Shown here piece by piece: positions 1 to 8,518 of a stretch of 64,000 bases of DNA. The stretch spans positions 62,001 through 126,000 of the forward strand of contig JAQWNC010000003.1 in assembly GCA_029246505.1 (NCBI GenBank). Direction: 5' to 3'. The number at the start of each line of letters is the position of its first letter. The first letter of the stretch is position 1. Below the pieces are notes generated by a model. The model was not told the DNA's origin and ran no database searches. It saw only the letters and a list, made by a program, of their open reading frames with translations. Origin of the DNA: Arenicellaceae bacterium (GTDB lineage Bacteria > Pseudomonadota > Gammaproteobacteria > Arenicellales > Arenicellaceae). A program made the translations under genes and the position numbers.

Positions 1-251
1 CGTTCATTGAATTGGCACACGACGTAAAGACAATGAGTCGCTACGCTAAAGATCACAATATAACCATCGCGGTGATGGGCTGCCGGGTAAATGGCCCAGG
101 CGAAACCGACGATGCAGATCTCGGCTTATGGTGCGGTCCTACCACTGTAAACTTAAAGCGCCGCGGTGAAAAATTAGGGACCTTTCCGTACGATAAAATT
201 CTGGGCAAGCTAAAAACTGAATTGGATTGTATGGTGCTGCAACGACCATAA
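1..251 (+). CDS. ispG: 4-hydroxy-3-methylbut-2-enyl diphosphate synthase, 3' end only
   Basis: This is the C-terminal part of IspG (GcpE), the iron-sulfur enzyme of the methylerythritol phosphate isoprenoid pathway that makes HMBPP from the cyclic diphosphate. The frame is open from the window edge (first full codon at base 3, reading FIELAHDV). The fragment carries the family signature [11 protein letters not shown]. Its Cys corresponds to the third [4Fe-4S] ligand and its Glu to the conserved residue that completes cluster coordination. The N-terminal TIM barrel and the other two Cys lie outside the window. The end looks normal for the family. Confidence 0.93.
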   Translation, partial: FIELAHDVKTMSRYAKDHNITIAVMGCRVNGPGETDDADLGLWCGPTTVNLKRRGEKLGTFPYDKILGKLKTELDCMVLQRP

Positions 252-302
252 AATTTTACCCTCATCTATATCAAGTATCGAGCATATCTCCTCTAAAAAA
301 GT

Positions 303-326
303 AAAAAAAAGCCCCCCGGAAGAGGC
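303..326 (-). terminator. weak Rho-independent terminator candidate
   Basis: On the minus strand GCCTC pairs with GGGGC (one G-U pair) around a six-base loop and is followed by eight T. It lies about 185 nt downstream of the lipoprotein stop. The plus-strand reading has a mismatch in the stem, so any use by ispG would be weaker. Confidence 0.4.
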
Positions 327-510
327 CCAATTTTTTCGTACTCCCCGACTGCTAATGGTCGTTTAATTAATCTAACGTTTATCTTTCAAAGCCCAAAATT
401 CGCACGAGTAGTATGTTCACCGCTCTCGTTTTCGATGAAATAAGGGCTAATGTTATTATTCTCAACTATTTTAGTTTAGTTATTTCAATTGACCATAATT
501 GGCGAATTAA

Positions 511-1110
511 TTATTGGAGTGTCGCTGCAATGATGCCGTTTTCAATAATAAAGTCAGCTTGTAAACCGGATTGATTACAGGTGCCGCTACCGGTAATCGT
601 GCCAGATATTGCTGAGGCTCCAACCGACAAAAAAAGCTGCAAAGTTCCTACGCAGCGCAGATCACCATCGACCTCATCGAACGGCACGTTCGCATTAACG
701 GTCCCATTACTGATCGCGCTAGTCTCGCTATTTCCATCCACGGTTACAGTAGCTAAATTGTTTTCATCAATAACTACGGTAAACGATTCAGCAAATGGTT
801 CAGTAATCAAGCCACCGCCAACGGATATAGTCCCTGAAGCATTCCCAACATAGGTGCCTATCAAACTCGAAGGTTCGGCAGGTGATAAATTACTGGAACT
901 TGGTGTAGCCGGTGTAGCCGGTGTTGATGTGATGGTTGCTGGTGTTGATGTGATTGTGGCTAGTGTAGCTGTCGCAGCAGAACCACTACTAGCTAGAGTG
1001 GTGGTTTCCGAGGAACTCGAAGCCGATTCGGAGCCGCCACCGCTAGTGCTATCACCGCCACCGCAAGCGTACAAAAATGCCGTTAAGAGTATGATAGGTA
1101 ACTGTCTCAT
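511..1110 (-). CDS. putative lipoprotein with Thr/Pro/Ser repeat linker
   Basis: A 199-residue exported protein of unknown function. The N-terminus has a short hydrophobic segment ending in a lipobox (LYAC, Cys16), so the mature protein is probably lipid-anchored. After Gly/Ser-rich sequence comes a low-complexity linker (about residues 40-75) built from Thr-Ile-Thr-Ser-Thr-Pro-type units, then a folded C-terminal domain of about 115 residues with repeated valine/glycine beta-strand character and a Cys pair. The start is supported by AGGAG just upstream. The linker is encoded by tandem 9-bp and 21-bp DNA repeats at about 902-961. I do not recognise the C-terminal domain. Confidence 0.75.
   Translation of the reverse strand: MRQLPIILLTAFLYACGGGDSTSGGGSESASSSSETTTLASSGSAATATLATITSTPATITSTPATPATPSSSNLSPAEPSSLIGTYVGNASGTISVGGGLITEPFAESFTVVIDENNLATVTVDGNSETSAISNGTVNANVPFDEVDGDLRCVGTLQLFLSVGASAISGTITGSGTCNQSGLQADFIIENGIIAATLQ
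902..961. repeat. tandem 9-bp and 21-bp repeats in lipoprotein linker
   Basis: GGTGTAGCC occurs twice back to back (902-919). A 21-bp unit beginning GGTGTTGATGTGAT follows in two near-identical copies (920-940 and 941-961). The repeats are in frame and encode the Thr/Pro/Ile linker of the lipoprotein, so length changes by slippage would keep the frame. Confidence 0.8.
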
Positions 1111-1217
1111 GGGGCTTCTCCTGAATAGGGATTACCTATATTTTAAATATATAAATCCAATTTAACAGAAACTTATATAATATATCAAGTTTTTACTTTA
1201 ATATGGGAACCCAACTG

Positions 1218-3068
1218 TTAATAAAATAGATTAAGAAGTAAAACAGTTACTACCAAAAATAAAATGGTCATTCCTCCACCAGCACGCAAAAAATCTAATA
1301 CTCGGTATCCGGCCGGCCCCATAATAAGAGCATTAACCTGATGTGTCGGGATTAAAAACGAGTTAGACGCACATAACGCTACGGTCAACGCGAACATCGC
1401 AGGATTAGCCCCCACCCCCAAAGCTATTTGAATTGCGATAGGTACTAACAATACTGTCGCACCTACATTGGACATAACCAATGTAAATATGGTCGCTAAT
1501 GTACCCAGAGCAAACTGAACTTGCAAAACCGAAGCACCATCTAAAATATACAAGGCCTCGGATGCCAGCCAGGCTGCGGCACCTGTGGTTTCCATCGCCA
1601 AACCAAGAGGAATCAAACAGGCCAACATAAAGACCGTCTGCCAACTAATTGCCGCATAAGCCTCATCAATTTGAATGACGCCCGTAAGAATCATCCCGAT
1701 TGCCCCAGCCATCAGAGCAACTGACAAAGGTAAGGCAGTAAAAAGCACTAAGCCAATGGCTAGTGTGAAACACACGGATGCATAGATTAGTTTATTAGGT
1801 CTAAACGTTTCGCGAGGAAAATCAGTTACAACAGCAAAATCTCTACTATCTGTAACAGCAGTCAATTCGTGCCATCGTGAATGCAGAAGTAAGGTATCGC
1901 CCGCTTGTAATTCAACGCTCGAGATATTTTCGTCGATAACATGATCAATTCGATATATCGACAATATTCGAGCGCCGTATCTACGTCGAAACTGTAATTC
2001 CGAAATCGATTTCCCAATAAGCTGAGATTCCGGTGGTATTACTACCTCAGCTATTCCCGCGTTAGTCACACTCAATATTTCCGCAAACTTATTCAAATGC
2101 GCCTCTACTTCGAGGCCATGTTGTTCAGCATAAGGGAGAACTGATTCTGCCGGCCCCATAATTGCCAGCACCGAGCCTGCCCGTATCTCAGTCTCTTGTG
2201 GGGGCGTAATCTGGGTTGAGTCTTGATTGCTAATCCCTAGAATCCAACCGTCTCGACCGCGGGCCTCTATTTCACCTAACATCTTGCCACATAGGCCACT
2301 TTCTTCAGTTACCGTGACTTCCCAGGTACGAGAATAAATGCCGTACATATCGCTAAAATATTGCAGCATCTCCGGCTTCTTACCCTTGCCTGCACCAACC
2401 GGTAACAGCCATTTACCTAGGAACTGAAAGTAAGTAGTGCCAATGAGCACTAAGGTAAGTCCAATTGGAGCAACCGCAAATAATCCATATGGCTCCATAG
2501 TTTCTACGTTCATTGGTAAACTACGATTCGCAGTAAGCAGTAAATCATTGAGCAAGATCAGAGGGCTGGAACCAATCATGGTAAGCGTCCCACCAAGAAT
2601 AGCGCTAAAACCCATCGGCATTAACAAACGTTTTACCGGTATTCCCGTACGTCTGGAAATACGATTTACCACTGGTAAAAATAACGCAGCAGCGCCTATG
2701 TTCTGCATGAAACTGGAAACAAATGCTACTGAACTACTAATCGTTCCAATAATTCGCGATTCAGTTCGACCACCGTAGCGCAAAATATAAGATGCAAGGG
2801 TCCCCATAACACCCGTTTTATCCAGCCCCGCGCCAATAATCATCACCGCTATAATTGACATAACCGCGTTACTGGAAAACCCATCAAATAGAAAGCGGAC
2901 CGGCACCAGCCCTTCGTAGTCGGAAATCAAACTGGAAAGGCCCAGTAACACGAGAACCAAGAGTGCGGTTACATCCACTCGAACCACTTCAAACGCAAAC
3001 AGCAAGACCGCCAAACCTAAAAGCATCAAGATTGCGATGATCTCGGTATTTAAGGCGACTAATTCCAT
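1218..3068 (-). CDS. SLC13-family permease with two RCK_C domains
   Basis: A 616-residue inner-membrane transporter. Two hydrophobic halves (about 1-230 and 430-616) flank a soluble middle (about 240-420). The middle holds two TrkA-C/RCK_C-type modules, each with the usual pattern of a hydrophobic strand, 'G..L.EI' and a 'AGD/AGS.L...G' segment. This is the layout of the SLC13/DASS group of sodium-coupled sulfate or dicarboxylate permeases with regulatory RCK_C inserts. The substrate cannot be read from the sequence; sulfate, arsenite or dicarboxylates are all possible. It is divergent from a second member of the same family, with a shared 216-bp intergenic region. Confidence 0.85.
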   Translation of the reverse strand: MELVALNTEIIAILMLLGLAVLLFAFEVVRVDVTALLVLVLLGLSSLISDYEGLVPVRFLFDGFSSNAVMSIIAVMIIGAGLDKTGVMGTLASYILRYGGRTESRIIGTISSSVAFVSSFMQNIGAAALFLPVVNRISRRTGIPVKRLLMPMGFSAILGGTLTMIGSSPLILLNDLLLTANRSLPMNVETMEPYGLFAVAPIGLTLVLIGTTYFQFLGKWLLPVGAGKGKKPEMLQYFSDMYGIYSRTWEVTVTEESGLCGKMLGEIEARGRDGWILGISNQDSTQITPPQETEIRAGSVLAIMGPAESVLPYAEQHGLEVEAHLNKFAEILSVTNAGIAEVVIPPESQLIGKSISELQFRRRYGARILSIYRIDHVIDENISSVELQAGDTLLLHSRWHELTAVTDSRDFAVVTDFPRETFRPNKLIYASVCFTLAIGLVLFTALPLSVALMAGAIGMILTGVIQIDEAYAAISWQTVFMLACLIPLGLAMETTGAAAWLASEALYILDGASVLQVQFALGTLATIFTLVMSNVGATVLLVPIAIQIALGVGANPAMFALTVALCASNSFLIPTHQVNALIMGPAGYRVLDFLRAGGGMTILFLVVTVLLLNLFY

Positions 3069-3145
3069 TACTTAGGTGATGCTTTGGCTTTAATTCGGCG
3101 TTGCTTCGATAATCATTAGTTATAACTTACGCCTTGTGAACGGCG

Positions 3146-3173
3146 TTAAGGTTATACCCAAGTTTAACCTTAA
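3146..3173. promoter_or_regulatory. inverted-repeat operator candidate between divergent permeases
   Basis: A perfect 9-bp inverted repeat TTAAGGTTA / TAACCTTAA with a 10-bp spacer, so half-site centres are about 19 bp apart (two helical turns). It sits in the shared promoter region of the two SLC13 genes, 78 bp from one start and 112 bp from the other. A second, imperfect repeat (CTTACGCC / GGCGTTAAG) overlaps it on the left. The regulator is unknown. Confidence 0.45.
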
Positions 3174-3284
3174 GCCATGTATCGGTGTGACAAATCTTAA
3201 ACTCAATTCCATAACACCTGCACGACGAACTGATGATAGGATTTAACCCATAGACTTATAAAGGGTTCAATTTCCACATTTAAT

Positions 3285-5117
3285 ATGCTTGATCTTCCTC
3301 TAGTACCCAATGAACATGCCCTGTTTGCACTTCTGCTGACGCTATTTGCGCTAATTTTATTTTCGCGCGATCGTATTCCACTGGAATCTTCAAGCCTGAT
3401 TATCATCGCTGTTCTTACTCTGACATTTACATTATGGCCCTATGGGGTAGGCAGTAATCGACTAGACCCAACACTGTTTTTTACTGGCTTTGGACATCAG
3501 GCGCTAATAGCGGTCTGCGCACTTATGGTTGCCGGCCATGGACTTGTGCGCACCGGGGCGCTAGAACCCGTTGGCAGATCGCTTTCTAAGTTATGGAGTA
3601 TTAGCCCGGCATTATCTCTTATATCAACGCTGATAATTGCTGCAGTTCTCAGCGCATTTGTAAACAACACTCCTATTGTGGTTTTGTTATTACCAATCTT
3701 GATCAGTGTTTCTATTCGCACTAATACTCGTGCCTCGGGCATTCTCATGCCAATTGGTTTTGCCACTATTCTTGGTGGTATGGCCACGACTATCGGAACT
3801 TCTACAAACTTGCTGGTTATAAGCGTCGCCGCAGACCTTGGCTTGCCAAGGATCGGTATGTTTGACTTTTTTGCGCCAGCATCAATTGTTGCTGGTGTGG
3901 GAATTTTATATTTATGGCTAATTGCACCACGCCTTCTACCGGAACGCGAAGCGGCGATGCCAGATGCCTCACCACGCTTATTTACCGCCCATATCAAAAT
4001 TCCAAAAAGTTCCTTTGCGGATGGAAAAACCATTCGTGAACTTATTGAGAAAACTGGTGGTCGACTGCAAGTATTACGAATTCGAAAATCAGAGCAAACT
4101 TATATCTTTCCGCTTCCGGATGCGACGGTCCGAGCGGAAGACCGATTACTAGTGCGGGACACGCCGCAAAACTTAAAGGAATTTGAAACAATTCTCGAAG
4201 GCCAGCTATTCTCTGGCGAGCACATGGTTGACGAAGAGAACCCGCTCAGCGATGAGGACCAGCACCTTGCAGAAATCGCGATTGATCGTGGATCCCCATT
4301 AGCGCATCGCACACTGAACGATTGGCGATTTGCCGACACCTATCAGGTAGTCACTCTGGCAATTCACCGCAAAGGCCGAGTGCTTGAGAGCATGCCTAGT
4401 GGCATCGGAAAAATTCGATTACGCTTAGGTGATGTGCTGCTAGTGCAGGGTTCGCACGAAAGCATAGAAGAACTAAAACGCCGTGGACATTTTTTAGTCT
4501 TGGACGCAACAACTGAACTTCCGCATACACACAGAGCAACACGCGCATTAGGCATAATGTCACTAATAGTTATTACCGCAGCACTAGGCATTCTACCTAT
4601 AGCGGTAAGTGCAACCTGTGGAGCTCTGTTAATGCTGATAACCAATTGCCTGGATTGGCGTGATATTCAACGTGCGCTAAGCGCTCAAGTGATATTTATA
4701 GTTGCCGCGAGTTTGGCTTTAGGGAATGCATTAATCCTGACAGGTGCCACCGAATATCTTGCCAGCAGCTTTATAGTGTTAACCAGTGGCCTTTCAACCC
4801 ACGGTATTTTTTCTGGATTGGTCATTCTAATGGCTCTGCTCACCAATATAGTATCGAACAATGCTGCAGCAGTAATTGGTACCCCAATTGCGGTAAGCAT
4901 TGCTCAAAACCTTAACCTACCGCCTGAAGCCTTTGTGCTAGGCGTGTTATTTGGCGCAAATATGAGTTTTGCGACCCCAATGGCCTATCAAACCAATTTA
5001 TTGGTTATGAATGCTGCCGGTTACAGTTTTAGCGATTTTGTGAAAGTTGGTGTGCCGCTAACTATATTATTATGTGCAGTAGTATCCTGGGTCATCCCAG
5101 CAATGTACCAATTTTAA
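3285..5117 (+). CDS. SLC13-family permease with two RCK_C domains
   Basis: A 610-residue inner-membrane transporter paralogous to the divergent gene. Membrane halves (about 1-220 and 420-610) surround two RCK_C-like modules (about 230-320 and 330-410; the second has the RLGDVLLVQG signature). The N-terminal half has FVNNTPIVVLLLP and the C-terminal half has LTNIVSNNAAAVIGTP. These paired 'NN/NT-P' re-entrant loops are the substrate and Na+ sites of the SLC13 fold. The two neighbours are clearly different in sequence, so this is not a recent duplication. The substrate is unresolved. Confidence 0.85.
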   Translation: MLDLPLVPNEHALFALLLTLFALILFSRDRIPLESSSLIIIAVLTLTFTLWPYGVGSNRLDPTLFFTGFGHQALIAVCALMVAGHGLVRTGALEPVGRSLSKLWSISPALSLISTLIIAAVLSAFVNNTPIVVLLLPILISVSIRTNTRASGILMPIGFATILGGMATTIGTSTNLLVISVAADLGLPRIGMFDFFAPASIVAGVGILYLWLIAPRLLPEREAAMPDASPRLFTAHIKIPKSSFADGKTIRELIEKTGGRLQVLRIRKSEQTYIFPLPDATVRAEDRLLVRDTPQNLKEFETILEGQLFSGEHMVDEENPLSDEDQHLAEIAIDRGSPLAHRTLNDWRFADTYQVVTLAIHRKGRVLESMPSGIGKIRLRLGDVLLVQGSHESIEELKRRGHFLVLDATTELPHTHRATRALGIMSLIVITAALGILPIAVSATCGALLMLITNCLDWRDIQRALSAQVIFIVAASLALGNALILTGATEYLASSFIVLTSGLSTHGIFSGLVILMALLTNIVSNNAAAVIGTPIAVSIAQNLNLPPEAFVLGVLFGANMSFATPMAYQTNLLVMNAAGYSFSDFVKVGVPLTILLCAVVSWVIPAMYQF

Positions 5118-5199
5118 ACTCAGCCCCACAGTGCTTCTTATTACTTTTACCGCTGCTAACATTGCTTATTCTCAATAATAATATTTAGAGGATTTAAAA

Positions 5200-5460
5200 T
5201 TGGAAACATTAATAATTTAACTTATAACTGGGGCCGTTGGCGGAAACCTGGCCGGCACTGTACTAAAAAAGTTTAGCCTAGGCACGATTTAGAACTCGGT
5301 GGTAGGAATTCTTGGTGGCGGATTTGGCAGTCAAGTTCTGGGTGGCCTATTAAGCTCCGGGCTTGTTGGTGATATAGCCTCCGGTGGTATTGGTGGTACG
5401 GTGTTAATGGTAGTCGTTGGCGTGGTAAAAAATCAATTGCCAATTAAATTAAATAATTGA
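5200..5460 (+). pseudogene. small Gly-rich membrane protein gene with two in-frame stops
   Basis: Reading from TTG at 5200 gives a continuous protein-like frame METLII*LITGAVGG..., then ...SLGTI*NSVVGILGGG..., ending at TGA 5458-5460. Stops are TAA at 5218-5220 and TAG at 5290-5292. The product (about 86 codons) matches a widespread family of small glycine-rich hydrophobic proteins with a 'GAVGGN.AG' start, a central 'VGILGGG.G.Q.L' and a final 'GGxxLMxxVGxxK' helix. A good ribosome-binding site (AGAGGA) lies upstream. No frameshift is needed, only the two stop codons. These could be genuine inactivation or base errors. The start codon is uncertain. Confidence 0.65.
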
Positions 5461-5484
5461 TTTAATTTATGAAGCACCACATAT

Positions 5485-5512
5485 AAAAGGCCGCAAAATA
5501 TCGCGACCTTTT
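5485..5512. terminator. bidirectional Rho-independent terminator
   Basis: The stem AAAAGGCCGC (5485-5494) pairs with GCGACCTTTT (5503-5512) around an 8-base loop, with one mismatch that becomes a G-U pair on the minus strand. A/T runs flank both sides. It separates the decayed Gly-rich gene from the converging Tyr/Asn-rich gene. Confidence 0.7.
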
Positions 5513-5542
5513 CTTTACTTAAATGAATGGTGCCGGTGGCAT

Positions 5543-5953
5543 CTAGTCACAGTGGTAATGGTCCTCATGGCTGTAACAACTCCTGTTTAACCGATTGTTA
5601 TAGATAGCGTCGTAGCCCAGGCAATAATTATTACTCTTATAGCTACGATTATCATAATTACCATTACTATAGCTTCTATTGTTATAGACCCTATTGTTGT
5701 AATAGCTATTATAATAGTTACGATTGCCGTAGTACCGTTTATTGCGTTGCCGGCTATCATTTCGCCGATTGCTCGAATAACCGTAACGATTATTTACAAC
5801 CGGTCCACTTCGGTAACCAAAGTGCATCGATAAACCAGACCTAGAGGAGTCATAGTATCTATACTGGCCACGATAGCTATCTGCATTTGACGCACTACTG
5901 GCGCCAAGACTAATCGCAATTTTTGCTACTATAAGTATTAGCTTTGCATTCAT
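5543..5953 (-). CDS. secreted Tyr/Asn/Arg-rich protein, unknown function
   Basis: A 136-residue protein with a signal peptide (about residues 1-24, cleavage near SNA). A low-complexity body follows, dominated by Tyr, Asn, Arg, Ser and Gly ('YNNR', 'NRSY', 'NYDNRSY' units), then a Cys/His-containing tail (CLGYDA...SCYSHEDHYHCD). Aromatic/Asn-rich exported proteins of this type are often cell-surface or matrix components, but no family is recognised. The start is fixed by AGGAGG seven bases upstream. The promoter region carries four 11-bp-spaced repeats typical of OmpR/PhoB-family regulators, so expression is probably under two-component control. Confidence 0.75.
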   Translation of the reverse strand: MNAKLILIVAKIAISLGASSASNADSYRGQYRYYDSSRSGLSMHFGYRSGPVVNNRYGYSSNRRNDSRQRNKRYYGNRNYYNSYYNNRVYNNRSYSNGNYDNRSYKSNNYCLGYDAIYNNRLNRSCYSHEDHYHCD

Positions 5954-6003
5954 TGTTGCCTCCTAAAAAAGTAATACCATTGGCGACAGCATACATTGGA
6001 GGT

Positions 6004-6045
6004 ACTGAACGTTTACTGAACTCAAAGTGAACCGTATATGAACCG
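6004..6045 (-). promoter_or_regulatory. four 11-bp-spaced direct repeats, OmpR/PhoB-type regulator site
   Basis: TGAAC recurs at 6006, 6017, 6028 and 6039 on the plus strand, exactly every 11 bp. Read toward the gene, the 7+4 pattern is GGTTCAT-ATAC, GGTTCAC-TTTG, AGTTCAG-TAAA, CGTTCAG. One half-site per helical turn in tandem is how OmpR/PhoB winged-helix response regulators bind. A plausible -10 (TATGCT) follows 12 bp after the last repeat, as expected for class II activation. The half-site is not the PhoB (CTGTCAT) or canonical PhoP (GTTTA) word, so the regulator is unidentified. Confidence 0.6.
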
Positions 6046-6097
6046 AGAGCTAAAAAATCACTATTTTTCCGCTCTAATGGCTTATAACTTCAGACGA

Positions 6098-7615
6098 TTA
6101 AGAATCGGCTAAAGCCAGATGCTGGCCCAAAAAGTAAATGAGCCAAACCACGGGAACACCTAACAAACTGGCAACAAGAAAGAAATTTGAGTACCCAATC
6201 GCCTCTACCATCGTACCCGAGTAACCGCCTATTAGTTTTGGGAACAGTGTCATTAGCGAGCTGAATATTGCGTACTGCGTCGCAGTGAATGAAACATTGG
6301 TCAAGCTCGATAACCAGGCGATAAAAGATGCCACGGCGATCCCGCCGCTTAGATTATCGGCTGCAATCACCACAATTAATAACTGGATATCTACCGCATT
6401 ATTCGCAATTACCATAAATAGCAAGTTGGTCAGCGACACCAGTATTGCTCCTAACATTAAGATGCGCATCACACCATATTTCAACACCAAAAAACCGCCC
6501 ATAAAACTTCCGGTGATGGTCATAATTACACCGAAGGTTTTAGCAACAGAAGCTATCTCATTTTTGCTATACCCCATGTCCTGATAAAAAACATTTGCGA
6601 TTACACCTAGCACAATATCTGAGACTCGATAAAACCCGATTAATAGCAACACCCAAAACGCAAGACGTCCATATCTACTTAAAAAGTCAGCTAACGGTTG
6701 CACATAGCTTTCGCTAACCAATTGACGATTCGCTATGCCAAGCATCAAACTCAACTTTGCAGCGGCCACTGCTACAACTATTGACACGCTAAAGGCCAAC
6801 GCCGAAAAACAAAATGAAAGTATCAATTGCAAATACCCCTCGAAAATTTCTGGCGTATCAGGAAAAAGCTTAAATGTCGCTACAAAGGCACTGATCGAAA
6901 TGATGAATAACAACAAGAACCGACCATAATCAGAAGTGGCATAGGGATAAACTTTATCTTGTGTAGATGAATCGGGCTCGCGAATAAGCATCGTGGTCAC
7001 CACACCAACGAGCATAACCACCGCCATACACAAGTATGTATTCCGCCAGGCTTCATAGCTGTAGTGATCTGCTGTACTGCCAAAACTTTGAGCCAAATAT
7101 AGTGCGCCTGCGCCAGAAATGATCATTCCTATTCGATAACCGGCGACATAGGTTGAAGAAAGTAAGGCCTGCATTCGCCCATCGGCGAACTCAATGCGCA
7201 ATGCATCAATAACAATATCTTGAGTTGCGGACGAAAATCCAAGCGCAATAGCAGCGAAAGCAATAGCCACCAACCCATCCTGTGGATCAATCAACGCCAT
7301 CCATACAATCGCCGAAATCACAGCAATTTGCGACAGTAACAGCCATCCACGACGACGCCCGAGTAGACTGGTTAAATAGGGCAGCGGAAGTTTATCTACT
7401 AAAGGAGCCCAAATAAATTTAAACGAATAGCCCAGCGCGGCCCAACTAAAAAATGTAACCGCAGATTTGGCTACTCCGGCCTCACGCAACCAAAGCGACA
7501 AACTTGAAAAAATAAGAAATAGCGGAATACCTGCAGAAAGGCCCAGAAAAAGTAGAACCCAAAGCGACTTTTGCTGCCACCAAATTAGCTCAGCCTCTGC
7601 CTCTGCGACTTTCAT
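6098..7615 (-). CDS. ampG: AmpG-type muropeptide permease (MFS)
   Basis: A 505-residue major facilitator with 12-14 hydrophobic helices. The N-terminal segment (FLGLSAGIPLFL, SLWLREAGV, FKFIWAPLVDKL) is characteristic of AmpG. AmpG imports GlcNAc-1,6-anhydroMurNAc peptides from the periplasm for cell-wall recycling and is linked to beta-lactamase induction. Its ATG overlaps the stop of xth (TAATG at 7613-7617), which indicates translational coupling. The pairing with a DNA-repair nuclease is a genomic arrangement and does not suggest a shared pathway. A closely related AmpG-like sugar transporter cannot be excluded. Confidence 0.82.
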   Translation of the reverse strand: MKVAEAEAELIWWQQKSLWVLLFLGLSAGIPLFLIFSSLSLWLREAGVAKSAVTFFSWAALGYSFKFIWAPLVDKLPLPYLTSLLGRRRGWLLLSQIAVISAIVWMALIDPQDGLVAIAFAAIALGFSSATQDIVIDALRIEFADGRMQALLSSTYVAGYRIGMIISGAGALYLAQSFGSTADHYSYEAWRNTYLCMAVVMLVGVVTTMLIREPDSSTQDKVYPYATSDYGRFLLLFIISISAFVATFKLFPDTPEIFEGYLQLILSFCFSALAFSVSIVVAVAAAKLSLMLGIANRQLVSESYVQPLADFLSRYGRLAFWVLLLIGFYRVSDIVLGVIANVFYQDMGYSKNEIASVAKTFGVIMTITGSFMGGFLVLKYGVMRILMLGAILVSLTNLLFMVIANNAVDIQLLIVVIAADNLSGGIAVASFIAWLSSLTNVSFTATQYAIFSSLMTLFPKLIGGYSGTMVEAIGYSNFFLVASLLGVPVVWLIYFLGQHLALADS

Positions 7616-8382
7616 TAAACATCATATTCCAACGTTAAAGGCGCATGGTCGGAAAAACGTTCATCTTTATAAATATCCGCTCGAACTACTTTTTTAGCCA
7701 ACCCGGGTGTCACTACATGGTAATCGATCCGCCATCCGGTATTGTTTGCCCAGGCTTGCCCTCGATTCGACCACCAGGTGTATTGTTCTTCCCGGTCATC
7801 CACTTCACGAAAAGCATCTGAAAATCCTGCCTCACCGAACAGCCAATCCATCCAGGCTCTTTCTTCAAGAAGAAAACCGGAATTTTTCTGATTTCCGCGC
7901 CAATTTTTAATATCGATTTTTTTATGAGCAATATTCCAGTCTCCGCAAATAATCCATTCGCGATCCTGCTTTCGCATTTCTTTTAGTACAGATTCAAATC
8001 GCTCCATAACCACATATTTGAAATTTTGCCGCTCTTCTTTACTGGATCCGGAGGGCATATACAACGAAACAACACTTAGGTCTGGGTAATCTAACTGTAA
8101 ATAGCGACCTTCGCTATCAAACTCTTTCCAGCCCAATCCAACCTGGACATTCTCTGGTTCGACAAGACTATACATTCCGACGCCGCTATAGCCTCTCTTC
8201 TCAGCAGAATGGAAATAGGTGTGGTAGCCCTCTGGATGGTAGAGCGCATCGGTAATTTGATCTGGCTGCGCTTTAAGCTCTTGCATACATACAACGTCTG
8301 GCTGTTCCTTCCCCATCCAATCATAAAACCCTTTTCGCCCTGCTGCCCGGATGCCATTTACATTTACAGATACTATTTTCAT
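7615..8382 (-). CDS. xth: exodeoxyribonuclease III (AP endonuclease)
   Basis: A 255-residue EEP-fold nuclease that cleaves at abasic sites and acts as a 3'-5' exonuclease in base-excision repair. Visible motifs in order: SVNVNGIRAA at the N-terminus, MQELK (metal-binding Glu near 35), SLYMPSG, CGDWNIAHKKIDIKNW (catalytic Asp-Asn), WRIDYH and the terminal FSDHAPL with the catalytic Asp-His pair. The start is set at the ATG giving MKIVSVNVNG, the normal family N-terminus, with a GAAGAG site upstream. The frame extends 14 codons further. It is co-transcribed with ampG by a one-base overlap and is divergent from pyrE. Confidence 0.93.
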   Translation of the reverse strand: MKIVSVNVNGIRAAGRKGFYDWMGKEQPDVVCMQELKAQPDQITDALYHPEGYHTYFHSAEKRGYSGVGMYSLVEPENVQVGLGWKEFDSEGRYLQLDYPDLSVVSLYMPSGSSKEERQNFKYVVMERFESVLKEMRKQDREWIICGDWNIAHKKIDIKNWRGNQKNSGFLLEERAWMDWLFGEAGFSDAFREVDDREEQYTWWSNRGQAWANNTGWRIDYHVVTPGLAKKVVRADIYKDERFSDHAPLTLEYDV

Positions 8383-8518
8383 AATTCTCTTCAGTGTGTG
8401 CAAACTTTTGGGGTCTCGTATCACCGCTAGATACAGTATGATACGCAGGAACCACCGGCGGTACTAACCGAATTTTTAATTCAACCGTTCAACCAAAATT
8501 TATTTTCTAATTATTTCA

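Noticed and set aside
854-1165. 103-residue plus-strand open frame rich in Val/Ala/Gly
   Set aside because: Antisense of the lipoprotein repeat linker; low-complexity by-product of the tandem repeats.
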